The notes beneath the pieces are model-generated. The model searched no databases. It saw only the letters and a program-made list of their open reading frames with translations, and had not been told where the DNA came from. 64,000 nucleotides of DNA from assembly GCF_027622855.1 (NCBI RefSeq), contig NZ_JAPZVR010000008.1:1-64000 (forward strand), written 5' to 3'. Shown here in pieces: positions 54,456 through 62,945 of this stretch. The stretch comes from Glycomyces algeriensis. Lineage in GTDB: Bacteria > Actinomycetota > Actinomycetes > Mycobacteriales > Micromonosporaceae. The first letter of the stretch is position 1. Each line of letters opens with the position of its first letter. Made by a program: the position numbers and the translations under genes.

Positions 54456-56948
54456 CTAGTCGGTGAAGTCTTCCAGGGACATGACGACGGTGCCGGTCTC
54501 GTCGGAGGCGTCGAGGTCGACCTTGAAGACCATCGCCCAGTCCTTGTCGCCGGCCGGGTCGTCGATGGTCTGGCGCCAGGTCCAGGTCCGGCCGGTCTTG
54601 GCGATGTCGTAGTAGTCGTTGCCGCGGGCGGGGCCGGCGGTGCCGATGTCGTCGTGGGCTTGGAAGTACCGCTCCAGGGCGGCGTCCCATTTGGAGACGG
54701 GCCAGCCGGTGTCGAGTGCGGCCAGGGCGTCGACGCGGTCGGCGGCGGCGAGTTCGACGTGGCGGAACGCGGCGTTGCGGACGGCGATGGTGAAGGCCCG
54801 CTCGTTGTCGGTGAACGCCCGGGCGGGGCGGCCGGTGTCGAGGTTCTCGTCTTCGGCGGGGTTGGTGAGCTGCTCCCACTCGTTGATGAGGGAGGAGTCG
54901 GTCTGGCGGATGGTCTCGCCGAGCCAGGCGGTGAGGTCGTCGAGTTCGTCGCCGCCGGTGTGCTCGGGGAGTGTCTGGATGAGTGCCTTGTAGGCGCTGG
55001 AGAGGTAGCGCAGCAGCAGGCCTTCGCCGCGCTGGATGCCGTAGAGCCCGATGTACTCGCCGAAGCTCATGCGGCCCTCCCAGATCTCGCGGAGGATCGA
55101 CTTGGGTTCGAGCTGGTAGTCGGCGGCCCACGGGTGGCTGGTGCGGTAGGCGCTGAAGGCGTCGTCGAGGAGTTCGGCGAGTGGCTTCGGGTAGTCCACT
55201 TCGGCGTCTTCGAGCTGGTTCATGCGGTCGTAGTAGTCGAGGCCGTCGGCTTTCATCGCCTCGATCGCGGCGCCTTTGGCCTTGCTGCGCTGCGCGGCGA
55301 GGATCTGCCCGGGGCCTTCCAGGGTGGCTTCGACGATGGAGACGACGTCCATCGCGTACGTGTCCGACTCGGTGTCGAGCAGTTCCAGGGCTGCGAGGGC
55401 GAACGGGGCGAGCGGCTGGTTGAGTGCGAAGTGGTCGGGCATGTCGACGGTGAGGTCGACCTTGCCGTCCTCGATGAGGATGATCCCGGCGTCGCGGAGG
55501 GTGCGGGCGATGGTCAGTGCGGTGCGGGCCATCTTCAGCTGGGTGGCGCGGTCGGCGTGGGAGTCCTCGATGAGGGTCCGCACGTGCGTGAAGGTGTTGC
55601 CGGGGCGGGCGAGGAGGTTGATGAGCATCGCGTGGGTCATGCGCATGCGCGACTGCAGCGGTTCGGGGGGTGCCTCGGAGAGTGCGGCGAACGTCTCGTC
55701 GGACCATCCGACGAACCCCTCGGGGGGTTTCTTCTTCGCCATCTTCTTGCGCTTCTTGGGATCGAGGCCGAACTTCTGCATGGCCTTCTCGTTCTCGACT
55801 ACGTGGTCGGGGGCCTCGCAGACGACGAAGCCCTCGGTGTCGAACCCGGCGCGGCCGGCGCGGCCGGCGATCTGGTGGAACTCGCGCGAGCGCAGGCGGC
55901 GCGTGCGGCGGCCGTCGTACTTCGTGAGGCCGGTGAACAGGACGGTGCGGATCGGCACGTTGATGCCGACGCCGAGCGTGTCCGTGCCGCAGATGACCTT
56001 GAGCAGGCCTTGCTGGGCGAGGCGTTCGACGAGGCGCCGGTATTTCGGGAGCATGCCGGCGTGGTGCACGCCGATGCCGGAGCGGACGAGCCGGGCGAGG
56101 GTCTGCCCGAACTTGGTGGTGAACCGGAATCCGCCCAGGGCGGCGCTGATCGCGGTCTTCGCGTCCTTGTCCACGAGGTTGAGGCTGGACAGCGCTTGCG
56201 CGGTATCCAGGGCCGAGGCCTGCGTGAAGTGCACGATGTACGCCGGGGCGCGGTTGTTGTCGACGAGGTTCTCGACGGTCTCGTGCAAGGGGGTCTTGCG
56301 GTACTCGTAGTGCAGGGGCACGGGGCGGGTCGCGGAGGCGATGAGCGCGGTCTCGCGCCCGGTGCGGCGGGTCAGGTCGGTCTGGAAGAACTCGGTGTCG
56401 CCGAGTGTGGCGGACATGAGCGTGAACTGGGCGCGGTGGAGCTCCAGGAGCGGCACCTGCCAGGCCCAGCCCCGGTCGGGTTCGGCGTAGAAGTGGAACT
56501 CGTCGGCCACGACCGAATCGCAGTCCAGGGCCGCGCCCTCGCGGAGTGCGAGGTTCGCGAGGATCTCGGCGGTGCAGCAGATCAGCGGCGCGTCGGGGTT
56601 GACCGCGGCGTCGCCGGTGAGCATGCCGACGTTCTCGTGCCCGAACTGCTCGCACAGCTCGAAGAACTTCTCGCTCACCAGCGCTTTGATCGGCGCGGTG
56701 TAGAAGGAGGTGCGCTGGTTCGCGAGCGCGTTGAAGTGCGCGGCGGCGGCGATGAGGGACTTGCCGGACCCGGTGGGGGTGCTGATGATCGTGTTCTGGC
56801 CGGTGCAGATGGCCAGGAGGGCCTCTTCCTGGTGCTCGTAGAGGACGATCCCGGTGTCTTCGGCCCATTGCGCGAAGGCCGTGTAGACGTCGTCGGGTTC
56901 GGGCGTGTTCGAGGACGGCAGGTAGTCGATGAGGCTCACGGGGTTCAA
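54456..56948 (-). CDS. DEAD/DEAH-box helicase with DUF3516 domain
   Basis: 830-residue superfamily 2 helicase of the Ski2-like class. Walker A STPTGSGKS, FYTAPIKALVSEKF, DEFHFY (DExH), SATLGDT, then HHAGMLPKYRRLVE, GTDTLGVGINVP and QIAGRAGRAGFD. The C-terminal half (about 400-830) is the DUF3516 region, found only in actinobacteria as far as I know. It is the second Ski2-like helicase in the window besides HelY. TTG at 56948 is the only start that keeps the N-terminus; a GTG nine bases further in is possible. RNA or DNA substrate unknown. Confidence 0.87.
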   Translation of the reverse strand: MNPVSLIDYLPSSNTPEPDDVYTAFAQWAEDTGIVLYEHQEEALLAICTGQNTIISTPTGSGKSLIAAAAHFNALANQRTSFYTAPIKALVSEKFFELCEQFGHENVGMLTGDAAVNPDAPLICCTAEILANLALREGAALDCDSVVADEFHFYAEPDRGWAWQVPLLELHRAQFTLMSATLGDTEFFQTDLTRRTGRETALIASATRPVPLHYEYRKTPLHETVENLVDNNRAPAYIVHFTQASALDTAQALSSLNLVDKDAKTAISAALGGFRFTTKFGQTLARLVRSGIGVHHAGMLPKYRRLVERLAQQGLLKVICGTDTLGVGINVPIRTVLFTGLTKYDGRRTRRLRSREFHQIAGRAGRAGFDTEGFVVCEAPDHVVENEKAMQKFGLDPKKRKKMAKKKPPEGFVGWSDETFAALSEAPPEPLQSRMRMTHAMLINLLARPGNTFTHVRTLIEDSHADRATQLKMARTALTIARTLRDAGIILIEDGKVDLTVDMPDHFALNQPLAPFALAALELLDTESDTYAMDVVSIVEATLEGPGQILAAQRSKAKGAAIEAMKADGLDYYDRMNQLEDAEVDYPKPLAELLDDAFSAYRTSHPWAADYQLEPKSILREIWEGRMSFGEYIGLYGIQRGEGLLLRYLSSAYKALIQTLPEHTGGDELDDLTAWLGETIRQTDSSLINEWEQLTNPAEDENLDTGRPARAFTDNERAFTIAVRNAAFRHVELAAADRVDALAALDTGWPVSKWDAALERYFQAHDDIGTAGPARGNDYYDIAKTGRTWTWRQTIDDPAGDKDWAMVFKVDLDASDETGTVVMSLEDFTD

Positions 56949-56987
56949 TGGTGCCCGTTCGCTCTGGCGCGGGGCGAGCCGGGTCGC

Positions 56988-57785
56988 TCAGTGGTCGTAG
57001 GTCACCAGGACGGGGGCGTGGTCGGACCAGCGCTGGTCGTGGGCGGCGGCGCGGTCGACCCAGGCTTTGGTGGCCTTGTCGGCGAGGGGGGTGGTGGCGA
57101 CGTGGAGGTCGATGCGCCAGCCGGCGTCGTTGTCGAAGGCGCGGCCGCGGAAGGACCACCAGGAGTAGGGGCCTTCGACGCCGGGGTGGAGGGCGCGGAC
57201 GACGTCGACGAAGGTGCCGGTGGCGTAGAGGTCGGTGAGCCAGGCGCGTTCGTTGGGGAGGAAGCCGGCGGTCTTCTTGTTGGACTTCCAGTTCTTGAGG
57301 TCGGCTTCGGCGTGGGCGATGTTCCAGTCGCCGCAGACGAGGAGTTCGCGGCCGGCGGCCTGGGCTTTGGGGGCGGCTTCGGCGAGGTATTCGGCGAAGA
57401 CGGCCATGAAGCGCTCCTTCTCGACCTGGCGGGGGGTGTCGGTCTCGCCGGAGGGGAGGTAGAGGCTGGCGACGGTGAGGCCGGGGAGGTCGACTTCGGC
57501 GTAGCGGCCGTGGTCGTCGAAGCCGCCGCCGAAGCCGGTGCGGACCGCTTCGGGTTCGGTGCGGGTGAGGACGGCGACGCCGGCGCGGCCTTTGGCGACG
57601 GTGGAGGGGGCGACGTGCCAGTGCCAGCCGCCGGCTTCGAGGGCTTCGGCGGGGATCTGGTCGTGGGCGGCGCGGACTTCCTGGAGGAGCACCACGTCCG
57701 CTTGGGTCTGCTCGAGCCAGGGGATGATGCCCTTCTTGGCGGCGGCTCGGATTCCGTTGACGTTGGCGGTGGCGATGGTGCGCAT
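56988..57785 (-). CDS. Exodeoxyribonuclease III (AP endonuclease family)
   Basis: 265 residues of the EEP fold. Marks: TANVNGIRAA, LLQEVRA (metal Glu), LYLPSGE (Tyr), CGDWNIAH (Asp-x-Asn), and SDHAPV (catalytic Asp-His) near the end. Cuts abasic sites in base excision repair and trims 3' ends. ATG is six bases after TAGGCT. Paralogue of the gene at 60235-61014 but clearly distinct. Divergent from the large membrane protein gene, sharing a 114-base promoter region. Confidence 0.88.
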   Translation of the reverse strand: MRTIATANVNGIRAAAKKGIIPWLEQTQADVVLLQEVRAAHDQIPAEALEAGGWHWHVAPSTVAKGRAGVAVLTRTEPEAVRTGFGGGFDDHGRYAEVDLPGLTVASLYLPSGETDTPRQVEKERFMAVFAEYLAEAAPKAQAAGRELLVCGDWNIAHAEADLKNWKSNKKTAGFLPNERAWLTDLYATGTFVDVVRALHPGVEGPYSWWSFRGRAFDNDAGWRIDLHVATTPLADKATKAWVDRAAAHDQRWSDHAPVLVTYDH

Positions 57786-57899
57786 CGGCCCAGCCTAACG
57801 CGGTCGGGGGCGGTCGACTGGACGCGGCGCGGCGGGGTGTGGCGAAGGTCCGGCGGCCAGGGAGCCGGAGGGGGCGCCGGGACCCCATAGACTGCTGGC

Positions 57900-60179
57900 A
57901 TGACTTGGGAGGCGGGCGTGCTGGTGCGCCGGGGCGGTGCGTGGGTGCGGGGTTGTGCGGCCGTGCTGGCGGTGGTCTGCGCGGTGCTGGCGGCGCCTCC
58001 TGCGGTGGCCGCGGCGGCCGAGGAGGACGAGGCCGCGGGCATCATCGTGGTCGGGGTGCCGGGCCTGGCGTGGACGGACCTCGACGCGTCGGTGACGCCG
58101 AACATGTGGGCGATGGCGGGCGCGGGGGCGTCGGCGTCGATGAGTGTGCGCACCATCGGGTCGTGGACGTGCCCTGAGGCGGGCTGGTTGAGCTTGGGCG
58201 CGGGTGAGCGCGCCGGCGGTGCGGCACCGCGCGATGCGCAGTGCGCGGCGCAGTCGCGGCTGCCGGCGCCGGTGGAGGACGGCGAGGGCTGGTCGGTTCA
58301 GGACTGGCAGGCGCTCGTGGACGCGAACGAGTCGTTCAACTACGGGGCCCGGTTGGGGTCGCTGGCCGATGCGGTGGCGGCGATGGCCGCCGAGCAGGAG
58401 GCGGCGGCCTTGGAGGCCGAGCATGCGGGCGAGCCGGTCGTGGCGCCTGATCCGGGCGCGTGCGTTGCGGGCATCGGCGACGGCGCCGCGCTGGCGGCTG
58501 CGGACACGGCCGGGCGGATCTCGTTCTGGGCGCCCGATCTGGGGTCGCTGGGTGCGGCCATGAGTACGTGCGATGTCGTGGTCGTGGACCCGGGCGTGAT
58601 CGTGGGCGACACGGCCGACGAGGCGCCGGACACGGGCACGGACTACGACCAGTTGGGTCAGGACGACGTCGGCGTCGGGTCGGACGAGCCGTCAGGTGCG
58701 CTCGACGACGGCGAGATCGAACCGGAGGCGGCGTCGGTGCGCGAGCGCGCGGCCGCCGAGGCCGACGCGGCGGTCGGTGAAGTGCAGGCGGCGCTCCCGG
58801 AGGACTGGCGGCTGCTGGTCGCCGGTGTCGCGGACGCGTCGGCGCCGTCGGCGCTGCACCCGGTCCTGTACTCGGGTGCCGGTGTGGAGCCCGGTGAGCT
58901 GACGTCGGCGACGACGGGCCGTGACGGGTACGTGCAGCTGGTGGACGTGACGGCGACGGCGCTGGGCGCGATCGGCGCTGACGTGCCCGCGACGGTGGCG
59001 GGCGCCCCGATCCAGGTGCTGCCCAACGGGGACCATTCGAGCGCGTCGGCGGTCGCGCGGGGCATCGACGAGACGGACGCGTCGCAGTCGGTGATCGCGG
59101 TGAGCTTCGTGTTCTATTCGGTGCTGTCGGCGCTGGGCGTGCTCGGGGTGGCGGCGGCCGTGTGGCTGCTGTGCGGCTCGGACCGGTTCCGGGGCTTGGC
59201 GCGGACCGTGTGCCTGGCGGTCGCGGCGATGCCGGTGGCCGGCGTGGCCGCGGGCATCCCGCACTGGTGGCGGGCCGAGGAGCCGACCCTGGCGTTCTGG
59301 GGACTCATCGCCGGCGGCATGGCCGTGCTCACGGTGGCGGCGTCACTGCCGTGGACGCGGCACGGCGCCCGACCGGTCCTGGTGATCGCCGGGACCGCGG
59401 CACTGCTGATCGCCGTGGACCAGGTGTCGGGCGCGACCTGGCCACTGCACACCCCCATGGGGTACACGGCGCAGGCCGGCGCGCGCTTCACGGGCCTGGG
59501 CAACTACGCGTTCAGCATCTTCGCGGCCGCCGTGATCCTCCTGGTCGCGTTCCTGCCGTGGAAGGGCCGGGCCCGCGTCTGGGGGCCGGTCGCCATCGGC
59601 GTGTGCGCGGTGGTCATCGTCGGCGCCCCGAACCTGGGCCGGGACATGGGCGGGACCCTCACCCTCGTGGCCGCCGGCATCCTGTGCTGCTGGAAGCTCT
59701 GGGGCCGCAGACTCACCGTCAAAGCCGTGATCCTGGCCGGCGGCATCGCGTTCGCGGTGTTCGCCATCGGCGGGTTCCTCGACTACCTGCGCCCGCAGGA
59801 GGACCAGACCCACCTGGGCCGGTTCGTCGGCTCGGTCCTGGACGGGACCGCCGCCAACATCCTCATCCGCAAGGCCGACGCCGCCATCGGCACCATCGGG
59901 CGCCCGCTCACCTGGTTGTCGCTCGCCGCGCTCATCGGCGCGGTCGTCATCTGGCGCCGCCGCGCCCCGATCCGCACCGACGAAGTGGGCGCCGCCGTCA
60001 TCGGCCTCACGGCCGTCGCCGTCCTCGGCGCGGTCGTCAACGACTCCGGGATCGCCGTCACCGGGTTCACCACCGCCCTCGGCTTCGGCCTCCTCGCCGT
60101 CGCCGTCGGACCCCGCACCGAACGTGCCCAACCGGCCACACCGGACCCCGTCGCAGCCGCCCCCACCAGCGGAAACTGA
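57900..60179 (+). CDS. Large membrane protein with AlkP-like extracellular domain
   Basis: 759 residues. A signal peptide (about 1-38, ending PPAVAAAA) precedes an extracellular domain (about 40-395) that begins IIVVGVPGLAWTDL...TPNMWAMA and GSWTCPEAGWLSLGAG; spacing resembles the start of alkaline-phosphatase-superfamily proteins, though the full metal set is not visible. The second half (about 400-740) has about ten hydrophobic segments with GRDMGGTLTL between them. Actinobacterial family of unknown function; an envelope enzyme or transporter is plausible. TAGACT six bases before the ATG marks a leaderless start. Confidence 0.75.
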   Translation: MTWEAGVLVRRGGAWVRGCAAVLAVVCAVLAAPPAVAAAAEEDEAAGIIVVGVPGLAWTDLDASVTPNMWAMAGAGASASMSVRTIGSWTCPEAGWLSLGAGERAGGAAPRDAQCAAQSRLPAPVEDGEGWSVQDWQALVDANESFNYGARLGSLADAVAAMAAEQEAAALEAEHAGEPVVAPDPGACVAGIGDGAALAAADTAGRISFWAPDLGSLGAAMSTCDVVVVDPGVIVGDTADEAPDTGTDYDQLGQDDVGVGSDEPSGALDDGEIEPEAASVRERAAAEADAAVGEVQAALPEDWRLLVAGVADASAPSALHPVLYSGAGVEPGELTSATTGRDGYVQLVDVTATALGAIGADVPATVAGAPIQVLPNGDHSSASAVARGIDETDASQSVIAVSFVFYSVLSALGVLGVAAAVWLLCGSDRFRGLARTVCLAVAAMPVAGVAAGIPHWWRAEEPTLAFWGLIAGGMAVLTVAASLPWTRHGARPVLVIAGTAALLIAVDQVSGATWPLHTPMGYTAQAGARFTGLGNYAFSIFAAAVILLVAFLPWKGRARVWGPVAIGVCAVVIVGAPNLGRDMGGTLTLVAAGILCCWKLWGRRLTVKAVILAGGIAFAVFAIGGFLDYLRPQEDQTHLGRFVGSVLDGTAANILIRKADAAIGTIGRPLTWLSLAALIGAVVIWRRRAPIRTDEVGAAVIGLTAVAVLGAVVNDSGIAVTGFTTALGFGLLAVAVGPRTERAQPATPDPVAAAPTSGN

Positions 60180-60234
60180 CCCGCGCACCCCGGGTCCGCC
60201 CAGCGCGGGCCCGGCGCCGGGTAGGGTGAGGCCC

Positions 60235-61014
60235 ATGCGCGTGGCCACGTGGAACATCAACTCGCTCAAAGCCCGCCTCGACCGGCTCCTCGCCTGGCTC
60301 GAGACCGCCGAGCCGGACGTGGTCTGCCTCCAAGAACTCAAATGCGCCGACGCGGACGTGCCGATCGAGGCGATCAGCGCCGCCGGGTACGACACGGCGT
60401 CGTGGGGCCTTGGCCGCTGGAACGGCGTCGCGATCCTCTCCAAGGTCGGCATCGCGGACGTGCGCCGCGGCATCAGCGGCCAGCCCGCGTTCGGCGACGA
60501 GACCGAACCGCGCGCGATCACCGCGACCTGCGGGCCCGTGCGCGTCCAGTCCCTCTACATCCCCAACGGCCGCGACGTCGCCGACCCGCACTTCCCGTAC
60601 AAGCTCGCGTTCCTCAAGGCCCTCGCCGCGGACGCCGCCGCCGACGCCGCCGGCGATCTCCCGTTCGCCGCCATGGGCGACTTCAACATCTGCCCCACCG
60701 ACGACGACGTGTGGGACGTCGACGAATGGCCGGGCACCACCCACGTCACCAAGGATGAACGCGACGCCCTCGCCGCCGTGCAGGCCGCGGGGCTCGCCGA
60801 CGTCTTCCCGCGCCCCCTCAAGCACGCGCACCCGTTCACGTTCTGGGACTACCGCAACCTCGACTTCCCGAAGAACCGCGGCCTGCGCATCGACCTGGCG
60901 CTGGCCAACCCCGCCTTCAAGGCGGCGGTCACCGACGCGTACGTCGACCGCAACGAACGCAAAGGCAAAGGCGCCTCCGACCACGCCCCCCTCGTGGTCG
61001 ACCTCGACCTGTAA
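60235..61014 (+). CDS. xth: Exodeoxyribonuclease III
   Basis: 259 residues, EEP nuclease closest to bacterial XthA. Seen: VATWNINSLKARLDRLL, CLQELKC (metal Glu), LYIPNGRDV, MGDFNICPTDDDVWD (Asp-x-Asn) and SDHAPLVVDL. Contains the extra FWDYRNLDFPKNRGLRIDL segment of XthA-type enzymes. Acts in base excision repair. ATG 60235 lies seven bases after TAGGGT; the frame upstream is open but Pro-rich and not part of the protein. Confidence 0.9.
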   Translation: MRVATWNINSLKARLDRLLAWLETAEPDVVCLQELKCADADVPIEAISAAGYDTASWGLGRWNGVAILSKVGIADVRRGISGQPAFGDETEPRAITATCGPVRVQSLYIPNGRDVADPHFPYKLAFLKALAADAAADAAGDLPFAAMGDFNICPTDDDVWDVDEWPGTTHVTKDERDALAAVQAAGLADVFPRPLKHAHPFTFWDYRNLDFPKNRGLRIDLALANPAFKAAVTDAYVDRNERKGKGASDHAPLVVDLDL

Positions 61015-61073
61015 ACCCGGCCGCCGCCCCGCCAGGGCGGACGACCCGACCCTCCGGAAGTAGACCTCCACCC

Positions 61074-62039
61074 GTGCGCAGCAAGCAGATCCTCCCCGTA
61101 GTACTCCTCGCCGTCCTCGTGGCGTTCTTCCCGGCGCCGGCCTCGGCCGAACCCGACGAGAAGACCCTCGAATCGGACCTCGCCGCGGCCATCGACAAGG
61201 TCGCCGACGCCGAGGACGCGGTCGACGCCGCCAACGCGCGCGCCGCCGAACTCGAGGTCAAGATCGCCGACACGCAGGCGCTGTTCGACGAACTCACCGT
61301 CGACCTCAACGAGTACGCGGTCTACCTCCACACCGAGGGCGAACTCGAGACCACCAACGCGATCCTCTCCTCCGAGAACAGCCGCGACCTGGTCGACGCC
61401 ATGACCTACACCGGGTTCCTCGGCAGCGAGCGCGCCGCGCTCATGAACGAGGCCGGGGCCCTCCTCGACGAGCTCGAGGCCCAGCGGGCCGCGCACGCCG
61501 ACGAGATCAAGACCGCCGAGGACGCCCTCGAGGACGCCGAGAAGGCCGCCGACGAGCTCGAAGAGCAGCTCGAGGACCTGCGCGCCGAAGAGGCCGCCGG
61601 GCCCGGCTCCGACGGCGGCGCCCCCGCCGCCGAAGGCTACGGCGGCGACGGCGGCGGCTGCACCGAGGACGACCCCACCACCGACGGGTGCCTCACCCCC
61701 CGCACCCTCCACATGTACAACGAGACCAAAGAGGCCGGGTTCGACCACTACGTGTCCTGCTACCGCTCCGGCGGCAGCGGCGAGCACCCGCTGGGCCGGG
61801 CCTGCGACTGGGCCGCCGACGAGTCCGGGTTCCAGAACGAGGACGCCTCCGGCTCCGACAAGGAGTACGGCGACCAGCTCGCCGCCTGGTACGTCAACAA
61901 CGCCGACAGCCTCGGCGTCGAGTACGTGATCTGGTACCGCGAGTTCTGGTCCTCCTCCTCGGGCTGGCGCTCCTACTCCGGCGCCGGCGGCGACCCCGCC
62001 TCCGACCACACCAACCACGTCCACGTCTCCATGCGCTAG
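61074..62039 (+). CDS. Secreted coiled-coil protein with conserved C-terminal domain
   Basis: 321 residues. Cleavable signal peptide (about 1-25, ending PAPASA). Residues 30-185 form coiled coil with very acidic heptads. A Gly-rich hinge (about 185-205) leads to a C-terminal domain (about 210-321) with LTPRTLHMYNETKEAG, HPLGRACDWA, EYVIWYREFWSS, and a final HTNHVHVSMR. That domain is the ARB_07466-like type seen in actinobacterial exported proteins; the His and Asp residues suggest a hydrolase-like metal site. The N-terminal layout recalls PcsB/NlpC-type wall-associated proteins. GTG start. Confidence 0.75.
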   Translation: MRSKQILPVVLLAVLVAFFPAPASAEPDEKTLESDLAAAIDKVADAEDAVDAANARAAELEVKIADTQALFDELTVDLNEYAVYLHTEGELETTNAILSSENSRDLVDAMTYTGFLGSERAALMNEAGALLDELEAQRAAHADEIKTAEDALEDAEKAADELEEQLEDLRAEEAAGPGSDGGAPAAEGYGGDGGGCTEDDPTTDGCLTPRTLHMYNETKEAGFDHYVSCYRSGGSGEHPLGRACDWAADESGFQNEDASGSDKEYGDQLAAWYVNNADSLGVEYVIWYREFWSSSSGWRSYSGAGGDPASDHTNHVHVSMR

Positions 62040-62050
62040 AAGGCGACACG

Positions 62051-62689
62051 ATGACCAGCATCCGCGACCAGTACCGCACCGCCGCCCGCACCGCCCTCGC
62101 CCTCGTCGAGGACACCGCGGTCGCCAAGGCCTGGGCCGAGCCGTCCGCGCTCGCGGGTTTCACCGTCGGCGGCCTCGCCGCCCACCTCGCCCAGCAGATC
62201 ACCTCGGTCACCGCCGGCCTCGCCGCCGACCACGCCGGCAAAGCGCACGTGACCCTGTTCGAGCACTACGACCGGGCCGCCTGGCTCGCCGCCGACCTCG
62301 ACAACGACTACAACACCGGCATCCGCGACGGCGGTGAGCAGGCCGCCGAAGCCGGACCCGCCCACGTCGCCGCCCAGACCCGGGCCGCCCTCACCGCGCT
62401 CGACACCGCCCTCGCCGTTATGGACGGCACCGAGACCAGCGGCAACACGCGCTGGCCGTACGCGATGACCCTCGACGACTTCCTGCGCACCCGCATCATG
62501 GAGATCGTCGTCCACGGCGACGACCTCGCCTACTCCGTCGCGATCGACACCCCCGCGTTCGACCAGGACGTGTTCGACACGGCCGCGTGGATGCTCGCCC
62601 GCCTCGCCGCCAAACGCCACGGCCAGGCGAACCTCGTGCGCGCCCTCGCCCGCGCCGAGCGCGCCCCGGAGTCCATCAGCGGCCTGTGA
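62051..62689 (+). CDS. Maleylpyruvate-isomerase N-terminal (DinB-like) domain protein
   Basis: 212 residues, four-helix bundle of the DinB/MDMPI_N superfamily. Helix 2 has VGGLAAHLAQQI (first His ligand) and a later helix has RIMEIVVHGDDLAYS (second His ligand) which in relatives bind a metal and use mycothiol. The C-terminal region (WMLARLAAKRHG) is also family-like. Starts 11 bases after the secreted-protein stop with GAAGGCG upstream. Mycothiol-dependent chemistry is plausible in an actinobacterium but not shown. Confidence 0.72.
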   Translation: MTSIRDQYRTAARTALALVEDTAVAKAWAEPSALAGFTVGGLAAHLAQQITSVTAGLAADHAGKAHVTLFEHYDRAAWLAADLDNDYNTGIRDGGEQAAEAGPAHVAAQTRAALTALDTALAVMDGTETSGNTRWPYAMTLDDFLRTRIMEIVVHGDDLAYSVAIDTPAFDQDVFDTAAWMLARLAAKRHGQANLVRALARAERAPESISGL

Positions 62690-62729
62690 CGCCCCGCCCA
62701 GGGTGTGGCCGCCCGCTTTCGGGGTGTGC

Positions 62730-62735
62730 TACGGT
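62730..62735 (+). promoter_or_regulatory. Putative -10 box of the DAHP-synthase leader transcript
   Basis: TACGGT, seven bases before the ATG of the leader peptide, which would be translated from the very 5' end of the RNA. The -35 region is not recognisable. Confidence 0.5.
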
Positions 62736-62742
62736 TCGCCCC

Positions 62743-62814
62743 ATGTCTACGGCAGTTCGTTGGTATCGCGGCTTTACGCCGGCTCCGGGTGGAGCCAGGC
62801 GGCGCACGCGCTGA
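62743..62814 (+). CDS. Aromatic-amino-acid leader peptide, 23 aa
   Basis: Short frame MSTAVRWYRGFTPAPGGARRRTR, ended by TGA at 62812. Trp7, Tyr8 and Phe11 stand within five codons, all three products of the pathway whose first enzyme, DAHP synthase, is encoded downstream. Clustering of the regulatory amino acids just before a set of alternative stem-loops is the mark of an attenuator leader peptide. It is too short to be found by length criteria. No relation to a known peptide is claimed. Confidence 0.6.
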   Translation: MSTAVRWYRGFTPAPGGARRRTR

Positions 62815-62867
62815 CCGACGAACACACCCGGAGCCAGCAAGGCAGCGACACGAGTCGCTGCCTTTCG
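62781..62867 (+). promoter_or_regulatory. Transcription attenuator in front of DAHP synthase
   Basis: Within the 256-base gap 62690-62945. GGCTCC (62781-62786) pairs locally with GGAGCC (62791-62796) around GGGT. Alternatively, GGCTCCGGGTG (62781-62791) pairs over 11 bases with CACCCGGAGCC (62825-62835). Just after this is a terminator hairpin: AAGGCAGCGA (62839-62848), loop CACGAG, TCGCTGCCTT (62855-62864), then TTC. Ribosome stalling at the Trp/Tyr/Phe codons (62761-62775) would change which helix forms. Which helix serves as antiterminator I cannot decide by eye. Confidence 0.55.
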
Positions 62868-62945
62868 TCGTAAGGCGGGGCCGGCACCGGGGAGACCACG
62901 AGTGGACGGGACCCGCCTCGCCACCAGAGATGGGAACCGCACCCG

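Noticed and set aside
52842-57890. 1682-codon plus-strand open frame
   Set aside because: It is the shadow of several well-supported minus-strand genes (kinase, exported protein, helicase, ExoIII) and has a composition of Gly/Val/Asp repeats typical of high-GC antisense frames.
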